From Folioceros fuciformis (lineage: Eukaryota; Anthocerotophyta; Anthocerotopsida; Anthocerotales), in NCBI GenBank assembly GCA_049999805.1, contig JBNGIO010005882.1, forward strand, positions 1-61,156: a stretch of DNA of 61,156 nucleotides. Reading direction: 5' to 3'. The translations under genes and the position numbers were made by a program. Positions 22,366 through 33,947 of this stretch are shown here, in pieces (position 1 is the stretch's first letter; every line of letters starts with the position of its first letter). Under the pieces are notes generated by a model. It was given only the letters and a program-made list of their open reading frames with translations. It was not told the DNA's origin and did no database searches.

Positions 22366-24000
22366 GCTAGCTGGTTAAGCTGGAGGGCGGTTGGTGGAGT
22401 ACCTTCTGCACCTCTGTTTTGCGGAATTGGAATTACTGCGGATTCTACTTAGGAAGTTTTCCCCCCATGTCACTGGGCTCCAGGCTCTGTGACACTCTTG
22501 TCTTCTTCGGACATCCATCTACGGCTCTGTTTTCCCGCGGATTGCGCACAAGGAGGGAGCAGCACTCGACGCACACCTGTGACAAGATCATGTCAACGCA
22601 GCCTACTGGTTTCAGGCATACTTCTTGGTTTCGCTCCCCTGCTGCCATGCTGTTGCTGCAAATCCGGGCTCACCATTTCAAGCTCTGTACTCGCTTTCCT
22701 CAGCTGCCAGCGCCATGCTTATAAGCCCTGTTTCGGACTCTGTACAGTTTGCGTCAATGCGCACAGCTGTTGCCGGCGGCGCCTCATACAACAACAAGTC
22801 TGGAGCTCTGAGACTACTTACTGTTCTTCCAAATCCTGGTTGCTCTTGGGCCCAGCTGAGCCAAGTACGTACGTAAGCTGCGGCTGTAGCATGCTCTACT
22901 TTTGGCCTGCACCTGTATTTTCGCCCCTGTCTCTTATCTGGACCTTGTTGCTTGATTACCATAATACCGGCGGGCAAGCCTGCAACTTCTCAGTGCCGTT
23001 TCACTTGACTTGCATCCAAGGGGCATGATTTCATAGTCCGCACACAACATGTGCTTTGGAACTACCACCCAACACTCCACTTGGTGTGTCACCTGACTTA
23101 GGGTGGCCTCCTGCACGTGGGAGGCAAAGCTCACCAACACCAAGCTGCGACACCTCTCTTCCTCGCGACACCGTCCCCCCATTCACAGTCTGCGCACTTC
23201 TATGACGCTTGCAAGTGCCAGCCAGCCACAGTAGCATGGCACCAAACCCTTCATCTGACCCTGACGTGCGTGCTGGACCTATCGCCAGCCTCCCCTCGCT
23301 GTCATAGCAATGTCACATCCAATTCGGAATGTGCTTGGCAAGAACCGTCGCAGCAATCACCACTCTCTCTTTTCTCCTGTAAACCTCTGTATCGTGGCAA
23401 ATTAGAGGACGGGTCTTGACATTCGATGCGTGCCAGAGTGCGAATCTCACGGGAGAGAGCAACACCTCTTCTTGCAGTACACATGCGAAGGCTCAGCCCA
23501 GCAAGTCCATACTGTCTGTCGGACGGGTCTTGAAATTTCGAGCGGAAGCCGGGTCGCTTATTGTTTTTTTGGCCATGGGGTGGGAGCATATCGAGGACTT
23601 GAATGATGAGGTATTTGATGGCGATGGCAAGCCTGTGAGTAGAGTGAGTAGCTGCTACTACAACCATCATCGCCGGGAGACGTTCGCTTCACAACACAAA
23701 AAGCTTACGATCAACGGTCCGCCGCAGTTTGGCGCACAACCAATGCGCTACGCGATTTGCCTTTCTGCGATTAAATATCATTCGGCGTAAATTAAGTTCA
23801 AATTAACAAATATTGAAACATAATAATAATTAGTTTATTGTCATCCGCATTCAGAATGTAGAGAAAATTGTATTGACCAGAAACGAAAAATGAGGAAAAG
23901 CTCCGTCCTAGCTGCGATTCGGATGCCGAGTACTGGTTGAGATGCGCAGGCAGGCCGGGGGGATCTCAGCAGCTGGGTTGTCGAGTAGCTACAATCGGGA
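22366..24000. other. Downstream region of the PB1 gene; no gene recognised
   Basis: GC-moderate sequence with many overlapping short ORFs (for example 179 codons at 22489-23028) rich in Cys, Ser and Leu but without family signatures. Part is probably 3' UTR. From about 23780 the sequence turns AT-rich. Confidence 0.35.
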
Positions 24001-27000
24001 GCCTAAACCTAGAGCTCATCTTCTCAGTTGTTGTTGAGCACATGAAGAATGTGTGAAGAAGGCATTGGAGTGCATGAGAAGGTCTCCATGTCACTTAACA
24101 AGTACTAGCTCCTATTTCTCGCTATGTGAGGCAACTCCTTTACTTCATGCAAACAAGCGAGAACATCTCTTGCAACTTTAGCACCTCTCCTCTCTCTCTC
24201 TCTTCATTTTAAGAAATTTGAATGCAAGGATTGCTCGTATGTTTTTGGGATAGCTGCCTTGGTTGCATGAAAACATCACCCACCTTCCCTACATACGAAA
24301 GGTTCAGTGAGATTTAAGAAAGGTACTTGTTTAAGAAACTAGGGCTTGCACACAAAACTACAAAGTCTTTTATCACCTAGATTGTATAAAGTCTTTTATT
24401 GTACAAATTGTATTTGAAGAAAAGAGGTGAAGACTACATTTTTAACTATATTAAAGATATTGAATATCCCTTTTGTTGTTGAAACGTCTAGTGCAATCGT
24501 AGGAAGATAATACCATATAGTATTTGTCTTTAAGATATTAATTCAAATGAGAAGGTGATCAATGTCAAATTATTTGGTAACCTTTTCCATAATGAAGAAT
24601 GTTTTATGCCGTGGATGAAAATCAAATACATATGTCCCAATTGTAGAGGAGAACTTTTCAATTATGGTTTTGAAAAACTAGACCACGTAAGAAGAAACCA
24701 AGAGAATCCTCGACGTTTGAATCTTTTGAGTTGTGGAATGGAAAAGTTAGGTATTTGGTCTATGAAAGTCTAACGTGGTTCAAAGGGAGGCACATGGAAG
24801 GCAAGTTTCTGGGCAAGTGCCCAAGGTAGTGAGTGGCTGGTGAAGGTTTTATTGGATTTTTTTAGTTTTGTTTTGATAGGTTAGGTGTGTGGCAATAGGA
24901 CGAGGTAGCGCTCCTTTAGAAAAAGGAGATACCTACGTAGCTAGATGCGTAGATGCTTAGTAGGGAGAGTACCTATGTACGTTTACATACAGGTAGATAC
25001 CTACCTATATAACTTGAAAGATACCTACCTAGGGAAGGTACTTAGAGGGGAAGACCCTATGTAGACTACCCACCTATGAAAGGTGCTCACCTACAAAAAG
25101 GAAGTGGTTGGGAGCCTATTTACGGCAATGGGGGTAAGGAGCCTACCTAAGGCGAATGGAGCAATAGAGAACCTACGTACGGAGGGTACATCCTCATCCT
25201 ATGTAGAGAGGGAGGATCATCGAGAGACAATCCCTCCATCGAAGGGAGGAGTTCTTTCGGTTGAAGGACAAGCGAGTCCCTCCCCTACATACTTAGGAGT
25301 GATATGTATGTGGTGGTGAGGGGAGGCCCCAAGAGATCAACACAAAGGAAGGTTCAGGGAAAGCTCATGGATCTAAGAGAATAGGGATCCAAATAACGGA
25401 GAGGGCACAACAACCAATTGACTCCACCTCCCTTCACGAACAGTCCTAGCCACTCCCTTCTGGAGGAGGGGCCTAAGAATCCCTTATGAAGGCGCCGACG
25501 GTCTGCAACTTTCAGCGGCGCACATTGCCCTAATAGATTATTGGTAGGCCTTAGTATCTTGACAAGCGTGTATATTTAAGTCTATGGTGGCTAGCTTTGA
25601 GAGGATGGTAGCCCACCACCTACATGTAATGGAGGGTTCAAGTGTTGAGCTCTCCTATAAGAAGGGGCTACACAAAGAAATGAACCACCACATTGTGCAC
25701 TCTTCTCATGGCGAGTCCTCATACTCAGTTGAGCATAGGGATTACGTTGCTAGCTGTGTGCCATCACAATGCCTGGTTGTGGCAGAGTTGTAGTGGTCAA
25801 AGTGCTTGGTGAAGGGCTCATATTCTTGTATGGGCACCCCTACAAGTTGCTTCACTTGTGAATGGTTGTTGTGTGAGTTGCTTTGCTGTAGGTGTGTGGT
25901 GATACCTGCGTGATTGTTGGCTTGAGGCTAGACCGTAGGAAAAGACTCCATGGAAGTTCTCACTAACAGGTGCAAACATGAAGCAACCGGCCCAAGGAGA
26001 AACTTGTTGGTTGTTGGACGTATGGAGATCAGCAGTTGGATTGTTGGGTTGAGAAAGGTGTCATAGGGAGCCTTGTGGGGAAAGCAGTATTGAGTGTAGG
26101 GAGAGAAAAATCGGTAGGCGGAGTATTGGGGTCCTAATAAATGAGGGAATGGTGCCCTCCTGCTCATTGGACATGTTGTAGAATTGGTAGGTACATGATT
26201 GGGAGTGTTGATTATCATAGGTAAACGATAGACGTAGTTGGGGTAGCCGACCACTAGGCTCAAGGGAGCGATTCCATGGAAAACCTACAACGACTGTGGG
26301 AGTAATGTGGCCATGATATTTGTGAGCAATGTATGGTGGGGGTACCATACCCACTCGCCCACATGAATCCCCGTCTTCTAATATGTCAAGTTCAGGATGT
26401 TTGGGGTCCTTATTCTACCAACCAAGAGGTCGAATTGCTAGCAAGTTTATTAGAGGATCGATAGGATTTTCTTTCCCATACCGACCAAGACATTTGCATG
26501 CTTGTGACGTAGAAGGTCACTTTCAAGTTAGATCAACAGATGAAAGGGCTAGAAATGCTCCAAGTCCCACTTAGGGTAGATCTTTACAAGAAAGGTAGTC
26601 CCACTTAAGGTATATCTTCACAAGAAAGGTAGTATAGAAGCTCTTCACTTAGCAAGTTCTGATGACTCAAGATATCTTGAGCCATCTTGCTTTACTTGGT
26701 TCTAAAACGAAGTAAAGCAAGAGGTAGGATGGCTAGCAACCAAGACTTCTTTGAACTCCTTTATGGCTTCTTCTATAATTCTAGTGGTTATTCATCTTAG
26801 AAGAAAATTTTGGGCATACTAAACTAGTCCAACCAAGAGGTTGAAGGATTGGGAAATTTTTAAGATACCACTCATAAACAAGGCATATTAATTGCAAAGG
26901 ATGAGCAATGTGTGGAACGCCTATTGAGGAATGGAGAAGTATAAGAGGGGCATGTTAGGAAGCTCTCAGCGCACACTTAGGGACACCAACTAACTTTAGG

Positions 27001-27284
27001 CATGCACTTGGGTGCACCAACTAGCTCCTCATGCTCATTTGGGCATGCCAACCAGCTTCACTTGCTTTGAGTATGCACTTGTGTGTGCTAACTAGTTCTT
27101 AGCATGCATTGATGCATTTGTGGGCTCTCCACATGCATTGTTATAGAAACGATGCAAGAGAGTCCTTTTACCGTGTTGCTGGGTTGGCTCCTATGCACAA
27201 CTTTTTTTTCATGGAAGAAAATTTATATTGAGATAGCTCACGCTAGAAGATCAGAACAAAGATAGGGTGTGGCTAAAGCAGGTC
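24001..27284. other. AT-rich and purine-rich repeat-like region; no gene recognised
   Basis: No conserved coding frame. A TACCTACGTA/TACCTACC-type low-complexity patch lies at about 24920-25280. A 34-bp direct repeat sits at 26563-26632 (AGTCCCACTT...CAAGAAAGGT twice). Degenerate repeats of about 40 bp (GCATGCACTTG...CCAACTAG) run at about 26960-27130. The region probably consists of old transposon debris. It forms the left flank of the TIR element. Confidence 0.45.
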
Positions 27285-27288
27285 ACTT
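27285..27288. repeat. Left 4-bp target duplication ACTT of the TIR element
   Basis: ACTT directly precedes the left inverted repeat, and ACTT (34297-34300) directly follows the right one. Four bases can match by chance, so this is suggestive only. Confidence 0.5.
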
Positions 27289-27317
27289 AACATGTTCTGC
27301 GCCTAACGGTCGTATTC
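27289..27317 (+). repeat. Left terminal inverted repeat
   Basis: Starts AACATGTTC followed by the perfect 20-base core TGCGCCTAACGGTCGTATTC. The core contains TGCGCC...GGTCG, like the half-site of the internal palindromes with TAAC inserted. Confidence 0.85.
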
Positions 27318-27512
27318 TATGAAGCCCGTTTGGCGCACATTTGAATTTACACCATTCTAGTCACATATCCACACTGTTTTTTTTTTAAACCACCTGTTTT
27401 GACGTGTGGTGGACACCATCCATCTCCACAAATGTGCCAACAACCCACAACCAACTGAGACATAAGTTATTAAGACTATAAAAATTTAGACAAAAAACGA
27501 ATCGTACTTCAT

Positions 27513-27534
27513 GTGCGCCGGTCTACCAGCGCAC
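27513..27534. repeat. Palindrome copy 1
   Basis: GTGCGCCGGT-CT-ACCAGCGCAC: a 22-bp near-perfect palindrome lying about 225 bp inside the left end. Confidence 0.85.
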
Positions 27535-27729
27535 TCAACAATATGTATGGGTGACAGGAAGTTGGCTATGCGCATGCCATGCATTAAAAAGCTTTAAAAG
27601 TCAAATTTAAATATCATCATAATGTATCACGGACCTCAGCTACTCTCTAAATCTTCTCTACAACAAATCATGAATGTTCTGGTTGGCCTCGGAATCGACA
27701 ACTATATCTACATCTTAGAGGCGCTGGCC

Positions 27730-28782
27730 CTATGTGTCTCCGAAGTCGTCTCCCTCTACGTCCAGGACAAAGAAATGTGGGTCGTCCACTGTGTAAGGCG
27801 GAAGTGTGCCATTCTCATCCCAAATTGTCATCGCGTACAGATCTTCCGCTGGTCTGTCGTCCGATTGAGAAATTATCTCTCCCTTTTTCCCCAACAAACT
27901 GTACACCTACATACCTCGATCCACGCTACCGTCCGCGCAGACTTCTTTGGCCCAAAACTTCGTGGGCCCGTGCGAGAAGGGGTCAGTGCTGATCTCTTCG
28001 TCAACGTCTGGCAAAGATCCAATGTCATTCACTCTCTACATCATGTAAGTCGTGCATCGTATATCGACGTCCATCGCGACAACATGCCTTCCTCTCTGAA
28101 TTGCAGCCTGAAGGAACGACCCAGATCCTGCACACGCATCCAATACCCAGTCTCCTTCAGCCGAAAACATATTGACTAGCATTCCCATTCACCCTAGAGG
28201 CTTCTGATACGAGGAGACGACCATCGAATCTGCCGAGTGAAACAGATGTTTTTTAACCACAGCTCCATGCCTTATTACTCTCGGCAAAAGAAATCCCTTA
28301 TTAGCAAATAAAGCAACTTTTGTGGTCTGCGCTTCTGAGTGGACTGCACTTCCAACAGTTAGATACTCCACAGTCTCCACTGCCCCTGCATTAGGAGGAA
28401 TGTTGGTCTTCTCCCATACCAATGTCTGTATGGTGCCCTTCTTGCACCATGGCTGAAGTGCTTCCCTCGCCTACGTCATGAGGTCCACCCCATGCATGAG
28501 GACCACTCTATACACATTACTACTTGTGCATTCAGAAAACCCTCTTATCATGTCTTCAAGTTCTTTGCAAGTCAGCTGCCTATCAAAGTCATGGCGGTGT
28601 AGTCCGTGAGGCAAATCAGCGAATAAAAGAGTATACGGTCATTTTACTAGAAATCCATTCATCTCCAGAACGTTTCGCTGTATTACTTGATACTTGGTTT
28701 TTTGGTTGGTGTTGGGGACTCTAAACTCCGACAATCCTGCATCCATGTCAACGTCCTCCATTTTCTGTTTTTCCTCTTCCAT
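27730..28782 (-). pseudogene. Beta-class N4-cytosine/N6-adenine-type DNA methyltransferase, degenerate
   Basis: One minus-strand frame of 351 codons from ATG 28782 to a TAG at 27730, with five internal stops (28641, 28473, 28191, 28038, 27909). Between them the family pattern is clear and in the beta-class order. Motif IV region: YTLLFADLPHGLHRHDFD (normally D/S-PP-Y; here DLPH). Then LVWEKTNIPPNAGAVETVEY, with the W-x-K-x-N and later Glu seen in N4/N6 methylases, then VALFANKGF. The AdoMet-binding motif I follows: GDWVLDACAGSGSFLQAAI, then GRHVVAMDVD. Such enzymes methylate exocyclic amines of C or A in DNA. The altered motif IV and the stops make this copy inactive. The roughly 100 codons after the motif I block are unrecognised. 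Confidence 0.8.
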
Positions 28783-28970
28783 GCACTTCTAGTTTCTCAC
28801 TGAATACACGTAATCCTGGAAAGGCTTCGGCAATGATTCGAGATCGTTTATGTCTGCAAGTTTTTGCCAACAAACAGTTTCGTCAGCACAACCACACTAT
28901 GGCCACAATTATACACTCTAGACTACATGAACCCTTAACCATGATGACACAAACTACTCTTCTGACTTGA

Positions 28971-28992
28971 GTGCGCCGATAGACCGGTGCAC
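28971..28992. repeat. Palindrome copy 2
   Basis: GTGCGCCGAT-AG-ACCGGTGCAC: same 22-bp unit, between the two minus-strand genes of the element. Confidence 0.8.
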
Positions 28993-29145
28993 TCCCCCCG
29001 AGTCTCCCTCTTTTGGAGTGGACGTGACCAACTTCACTCCAAAAGATGGACAGGACCTGCGATCGTGTTCTTCCTCTTGTGCGGTGAAGAAGATGTCACT
29101 GAAACATTTCAAGATGGTAAACAAGATGTCAGCGTCAGTGGCCTT

Positions 29146-30478
29146 TCAAGATACCCGTTTCTGCACAGATGAGAACAGTAGGATCAACGGGTGAGCTCTG
29201 GACAGCAACTTGTGTTTCTCTTCCGCATCTTGGACAGAGAGGTGCTTGCAGTCTTCCTCTTCGGTAGCCCGGCGCACCGTCTTCTACTTCTTCCAGGGTG
29301 GGGTTATCTCTATTGGCGAATCTTCTTCACCCTCTTCTTCCTCTCCAGAGCCTCAAGCCGCATCCAGGGCTTCATTTAGGTTGTCCTCCGTGGAAGAGTA
29401 ATGTCCCATCTCTCTGTCCTCCTCACGGCTAAGTTGTTTAGGGTCACGGAGGTCGTCTTCTGAAAGCTCTGGCTGCATGTGCAGCATCTCTACCGGCTTC
29501 TCAATCCTCTCCGTTTGCCTTGATGAGATGGGGCCAAACTCTGCTTGCATGGACACCCACTGGCGCTCTCCTGCAATTCTCGAAGCAAGAGCTCGATTCT
29601 TGAGGACGCAATCGGCAACAAAGCGCAAGACAGTCGGACAGAATTGTTCACCACTTTGCAGGAAACACGTTATGCAAATGTTTAGGGTTATGTAATGCTG
29701 GGTTAATAAACGTAAACAAAGAATCCACAAAACAAATACTAACATCTTCCACATTCATGCAATCTCACAAAGCGGTTTTTAGCCACATCGATTCACAGCG
29801 CTGTGGCACAGCTCTCGCGACATTGACTACAATCAGGCTGTGGCTATCGTAGTCATCGGTGACATGGCTTGGTGGGTGCCGCGTGCATATGAAATTGACA
29901 TGGGTTTCCTCTTCCATGCCATCAACAGATGCACACAGAATCCATCCAGGCCTCCCTGCCTCATTGTCCTGCAACCGTTGGAAACCGTTAACCCATAGAG
30001 CCACCAGTGGCACCCAAGGAAAATTGCAGTCTTCTGGCTCCTCTTCTAAGAGTAAAAACCACTTTTTGTCTGTGTTGAATCTTTTGGCAAGTGTGTCTTC
30101 AAGCTTTTTTAGCTTCAAACGCTCAACAAAGTTGTACGCATTTGGAATGTTGTGGTTTTGACTACCACCCGTGCTGCCACCCTGAGTCACATTCACAAGA
30201 ACATGGTTAATATGAACGTCGCTAGCTTTGTTGTTCGAGGCACGGACGCTCCTGGCTGAATTGTCTTTCCTTAATGTAACAACTGGTGGCTGTGGTGTAA
30301 CATCCCCTATTGTGATCGTTGGTCTTCGATGACTATCTCTTTCAACGATTGGGCCAGAGGCAGTGCGAGCTGAAGCTTTCACTCCCTGTCATGGTTTCTT
30401 CAACCTTGGTGGTGCCTCCAATGCTTGCATGTCAATGGCCGCATTCAGTTGCTTGTTGCTCTGCCGGCCAGCTGCCAT
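29146..30478 (-). pseudogene. Unrecognised second minus-strand ORF of the TIR element, spliced
   Basis: The frame starts at ATG 30478 (MAAGRQSNKQLNAAIDMQAL). It passes a TGA at 30389 and continues to about 29776, where AACCGCTTT|GTGAGA gives a donor. A phase-matched acceptor ...GCAAAG| near 29662 leads into FGEQFCPTVLRFVADCVLK and a very acidic tail (LSEDDLRDPKQLSREEDREM) reaching a stop at 29146. Further internal stops lie near 29351 and 29288. Exon 1 has a basic, Ser/Thr-rich N-terminus, then FVERLKLKKLEDTLAKRFN and a WVPLVALWVNGF segment. I do not recognise a family. Position and spliced structure suggest an accessory protein of the transposon, perhaps DNA binding. Confidence 0.6.
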
Positions 30479-30835
30479 CTTCGATCGCAGTAGAGAGCCT
30501 GTGAACGATGGAACTTCAAAACACTTGGTCTGATCCAAAAGGACTAAAGAATGGCTTAAGCATTGAACTAAGAGATTTGAAGTCAACTGTGAAGTTGAAT
30601 TTGTGTTTCCTGAAATAGCAAGGGTGTTTGAACAACGTCTCCAGCATTTATGCCACAACAACGATTGTAGACGCCGTTTCGGACCAACAACCGCTATTTG
30701 TTATCGTGATCAAACGTTTATATTCAAGTGTCGGCTTAATTACGCTAGTGTAACCTGTCTTCAATCAAACTCTGAGTGACGTTAGCTTCCATTCTGTAAG
30801 GAAGGTCATTTGCGAGCAATCTTTGCGACATTGGC
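30479..30835. promoter_or_regulatory. Divergent promoter region of the TIR element
   Basis: 357 bp separate the ATG of the minus-strand ORF (30478) and of the plus-strand DUF7869 gene (30836). No coding signal is seen. This should hold both promoters. No palindrome copy lies here. Confidence 0.5.
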
Positions 30836-33800
30836 ATGGATTGGCAAGCTTCTTCTTCACGCGACGTGGTGGCGATGACAACAACGGATTTCAACTTTCA
30901 AGGTAGGCGAGGAATTCGGTTCGCGAAGGGCATTCGTGTGTTCTAGTTGGAAGTCTTATGTTCTCTATTTGCGTCATGATGCTTTGTAGTCGATGATTCA
31001 GCAGGTGCCGACATCGACTTACGAGCGTCGCCTATACGCCTTAGTCTTCTCGACGACATCCACACTTCAACAAGCCCATTGCGAACCCAATCGCCTTTTA
31101 GGCCAGCAATCAGGAAAACAACACCTATGAAGGGAAATGCGGACGGCACTATCTTGCACGATAACCTTGATAATCTAGATGTGAAAGGAAATGCGAGTGG
31201 AAGTTGGGTACTAGGAACATCAAGCGGGGAGCGCTTCCATCCCGAAGGCGAAGGAGCGGATGTGTTGTCCGAAGAAGCTGGCAGGACGATGGGCACAACG
31301 GTGCAAAGAACATACAATCTGAAACCATCATCCGAATCTCTGATTGAAGCTCCTAGAGATCATCGACGCAGTCGAAAGAAAAAAAATCTTGACTGTACCT
31401 GAGGCAAAGTGCTCTAAGATCCGTATTTCTGCAGATTGCCGCAGGATATGTTGTGCAAAGCAGTGTCTTAGATCCTTGGGTAAACCAGGCTTTCGGGATT
31501 TGAGGTATCGATTTTTAAGCATGTGCCGGACAGAGCAAGAAATGTTTTTGCAGACCTTATTTGATGTCAATCGTCCTTATGATGGACGCTCTACAGCGAA
31601 GACTTTTTTGATTGGATCTGCCAAGATATGCTGTTGTCGGGACGCCTTCAAACGAGTTTTTTGTATCAGTGTGAATTTTTTGCTACTAGCAGAATGCATG
31701 GCGAACATTGAAGTGTACCATCTTCCAGACTTGTACACAAAAGAGGATTTTTTTTGGGAGTACAAGCAGCAAATGCAATGAGCGGAACAGTACAGTATGT
31801 GTTACTCTTATTTATGTCAATTGTGGGCTTCACATTTCCACAAAGTGCGAATTCCGAAGACCAACAGGTTTTTGCTTTGTACAACTTGCAACTACTTGGA
31901 AAGAAACATCAGAGCCGAGTCTGATAAGAAGAAACAAGGTATGTAAGTGTGTTTTTTTAGGTACGTTTCATGTAGGCATTGGAAGTGCGCCGGTCGACCA
32001 GCGCACTTTCAACCCTCCTTCCGTGATAAGTGCGCCGGTTGACCGACACATTTTATTAGCTGCGTAGATAGTGGGTGTGCGCCGGTAGACCAGCGCACTC
32101 CCTCTGCTTAGCATCACGAAGTCTGTGGGCTGACTGCACATTGGTGGGAGTGCACCGGTAGACCGACGCACTCTCTCTGCCTCCTCTCACGAAGTCAAGG
32201 GTCTGACTGCGCATTGGTGCACCGGTCTACTGGTGCACACCCACCTGGTCGCACCCTTTTTTCTTATTCTGATTTGAAATTCCATGTTTTTTTTTGTAGA
32301 GGGCTTCGAATCTGACTTGAAGGTACATCGAAATAGATTGATAGCAGAGCACGAGAAGAGTATCAAACATCGGGTCAAATGTTATGGCGACCACGGAAAG
32401 TACATTGGGATATCAGTGGATGGAATGGATCAACAAAAGACTCAGCTGCCCCATTTCATTTGAGTACCAAAAGATTTGGTGGATGTTGGCCTCCTTGATG
32501 TGCATGTGGTAGGGTGTATGGTATACAACAAGACTATGAGACCGAAGCTCTTCATCAAGTTCGGCAACATTCAGAACGATGCAAACCTAACAATATCAAT
32601 TATCCAACGCGTGATTCACGAGTACGACGGCCCGCTACATGAAGTTCTATACTTGCAGCTAGACAACACTGCACGCGAGAACAAAAACACGTTGCTTTTT
32701 TCTTATTTGAATATGTTAGTGGAAATGCGGGTTTTCGTGAAGATTTTTAAGTCGGGTTCTTGTTAGTGGCCCACACGCACAACCAGGTTGATCAGATGGT
32801 TTCCAGGTTTTCAACGGCACTTGGTTAGAGGGAAGCTTTGACTTTACCAAAACTTATTGCAGTTATGCAAAACGCGTATACCCCCATGCCAAACGTTCAT
32901 GAGGTGAAAGAGGTGGCGGACTTCAGAAAGTTTGTGTGGCCTGTACCGTACGGGAAAGCAGGATATCAGAGTGTTGCAGCGGTTCATCAGCTGCATAATA
33001 TATCGTTTCAACACCAGTTCAAGATCACGAAAGAGAGCCGCGGAGATCGTGGACTTGTTTCAGTTATGAGAGGCAAAAAATATTCCACCGATCAATATTG
33101 GTTGCCTAATGACGGTATAGAATTTCTTAAATTAGTTCCGGATGGGGTTATAAAAGCCACTCCACTAATGCATTTGCAGGTGAGGAGAAGGAAACAGAAG
33201 ACTATTACTAACGATGTGCCAGGATATAATCTGTCGCAGATTCGATCAAGATTGGAGTGCAAATTACGGCAGCACTTAGGTCTGGGCGAGGACATGTGGT
33301 GGGATTCATTTTGGGCCGAGCAAGAGGCCATTGTTCAAATAATAAATTCGGGTGTGGAGCAAGACCTTGACTGGCCATGGCGATGGTATAATCGCGACAA
33401 GGCAGAGTTGTTGAATACCCCATTACTCGTGCCAGATGCTGTGGTATTGGAAAACCCACGGATACGAGAAGTTCCTAGAAGAAATATGTATGTGGGACCT
33501 TATAGAAGAGACGCACACGTTCGCAATGATGTTGACAGCTTCAGTGGAGATGTATCAAAGATCGAAGCAGGGCACATGATTGCTGTCCCATGCGAGATAA
33601 ACGAAGACAACAGGCCTTTTTGGATCGCCAAAGTGTTAGACACACAGAAGGAAAATGACACTCATAGTATCACAATCCATTGGTGGGTCACGAAATGTTC
33701 AGATGCATTTGAAGGATGATATCAAGAGGAGATGATATTGCCAAATGAAGAACCTCCCATGGGTTAGACTAGACAAGGACGTAAGCGACGGCCAAGCAGA

Positions 33801-33947
33801 AGACTTCGGAAGCATATTGACACAATATCTATTGCGAACACTTTTATCTTAGCGTGTGGATTGGAGTTGACTCGTCAAAAACAGCTGCACGCTCGCACTC
33901 GAAACCTTATTAGAAAGAACTTGTATGTGCTCGTGCCGGTAGACTAG
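30836..33947 (+). pseudogene. DUF7869-type RNase-H-like protein, candidate transposase, degenerate
   Basis: Exon 1 is 30836-30902 (MDWQASSSRDVV). Exon 2 starts at 30990 in phase and runs to 31937, then an intron 31938-32298 (GTATGT...TTTTTGTAG), then exon 3. An A8 run at about 31378-31385 carries a frameshift. The order follows DUF7869 proteins: a Cys-rich zone (CRRICCAKQCLRSL ... MCRTEQEMF), then SHFHKVRIPKTNRFLLCTTC, then GKYIGISVDGMDQQKTQLPH, LYLQLDNTARENKN and VAHTHNQVDQMVSRFS. The two Asp (SVDG, LDN) plus HTHNQVDQ look like an RNase-H-fold catalytic set. A C-terminal RPFWIAKVL...ITIHWW module resembles a chromatin-reader barrel. Stops at 31779, 32461, 32826, 33717 and about 33763, and a frameshift near 32757, kill it. 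Confidence 0.75.
31985..32238. repeat. Five palindrome copies inside the DUF7869 intron, partly in tandem
   Basis: Copies start at 31985, 32030 (degenerate right half), 32077, 32150 and 32217. The last three are spaced 73 and 67 bp with related flanks (CTCTGC...CACGAAGTC...CTGACTGC...CATTGGTG), so they arose by tandem duplication. All lie within the intron 31938-32298 of the DUF7869 gene, where insertion would cost nothing to coding. The palindrome core is CGCCGGTMGACCAGCG. Confidence 0.85.

Noticed and set aside
27287-27290. TTAA at the left end as a piggyBac/Kolobok-type target site
   Set aside because: The right end reads GTTACTT with no TTAA, while ACTT matches on both sides.
27622-28179. 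Plus-strand ORF of 185 codons
   Set aside because: It is the antisense shadow of the methyltransferase remnant, whose motifs read clearly on the minus strand.
29859-30161. Plus-strand 100-codon ORF in the TIR element
   Set aside because: It overlaps the longer minus-strand spliced frame and shows no motif.
31985-32238. CRISPR-like array in the palindrome cluster
   Set aside because: Spacers are related to each other, spacing is irregular and the host is eukaryotic; tandem duplication explains it.
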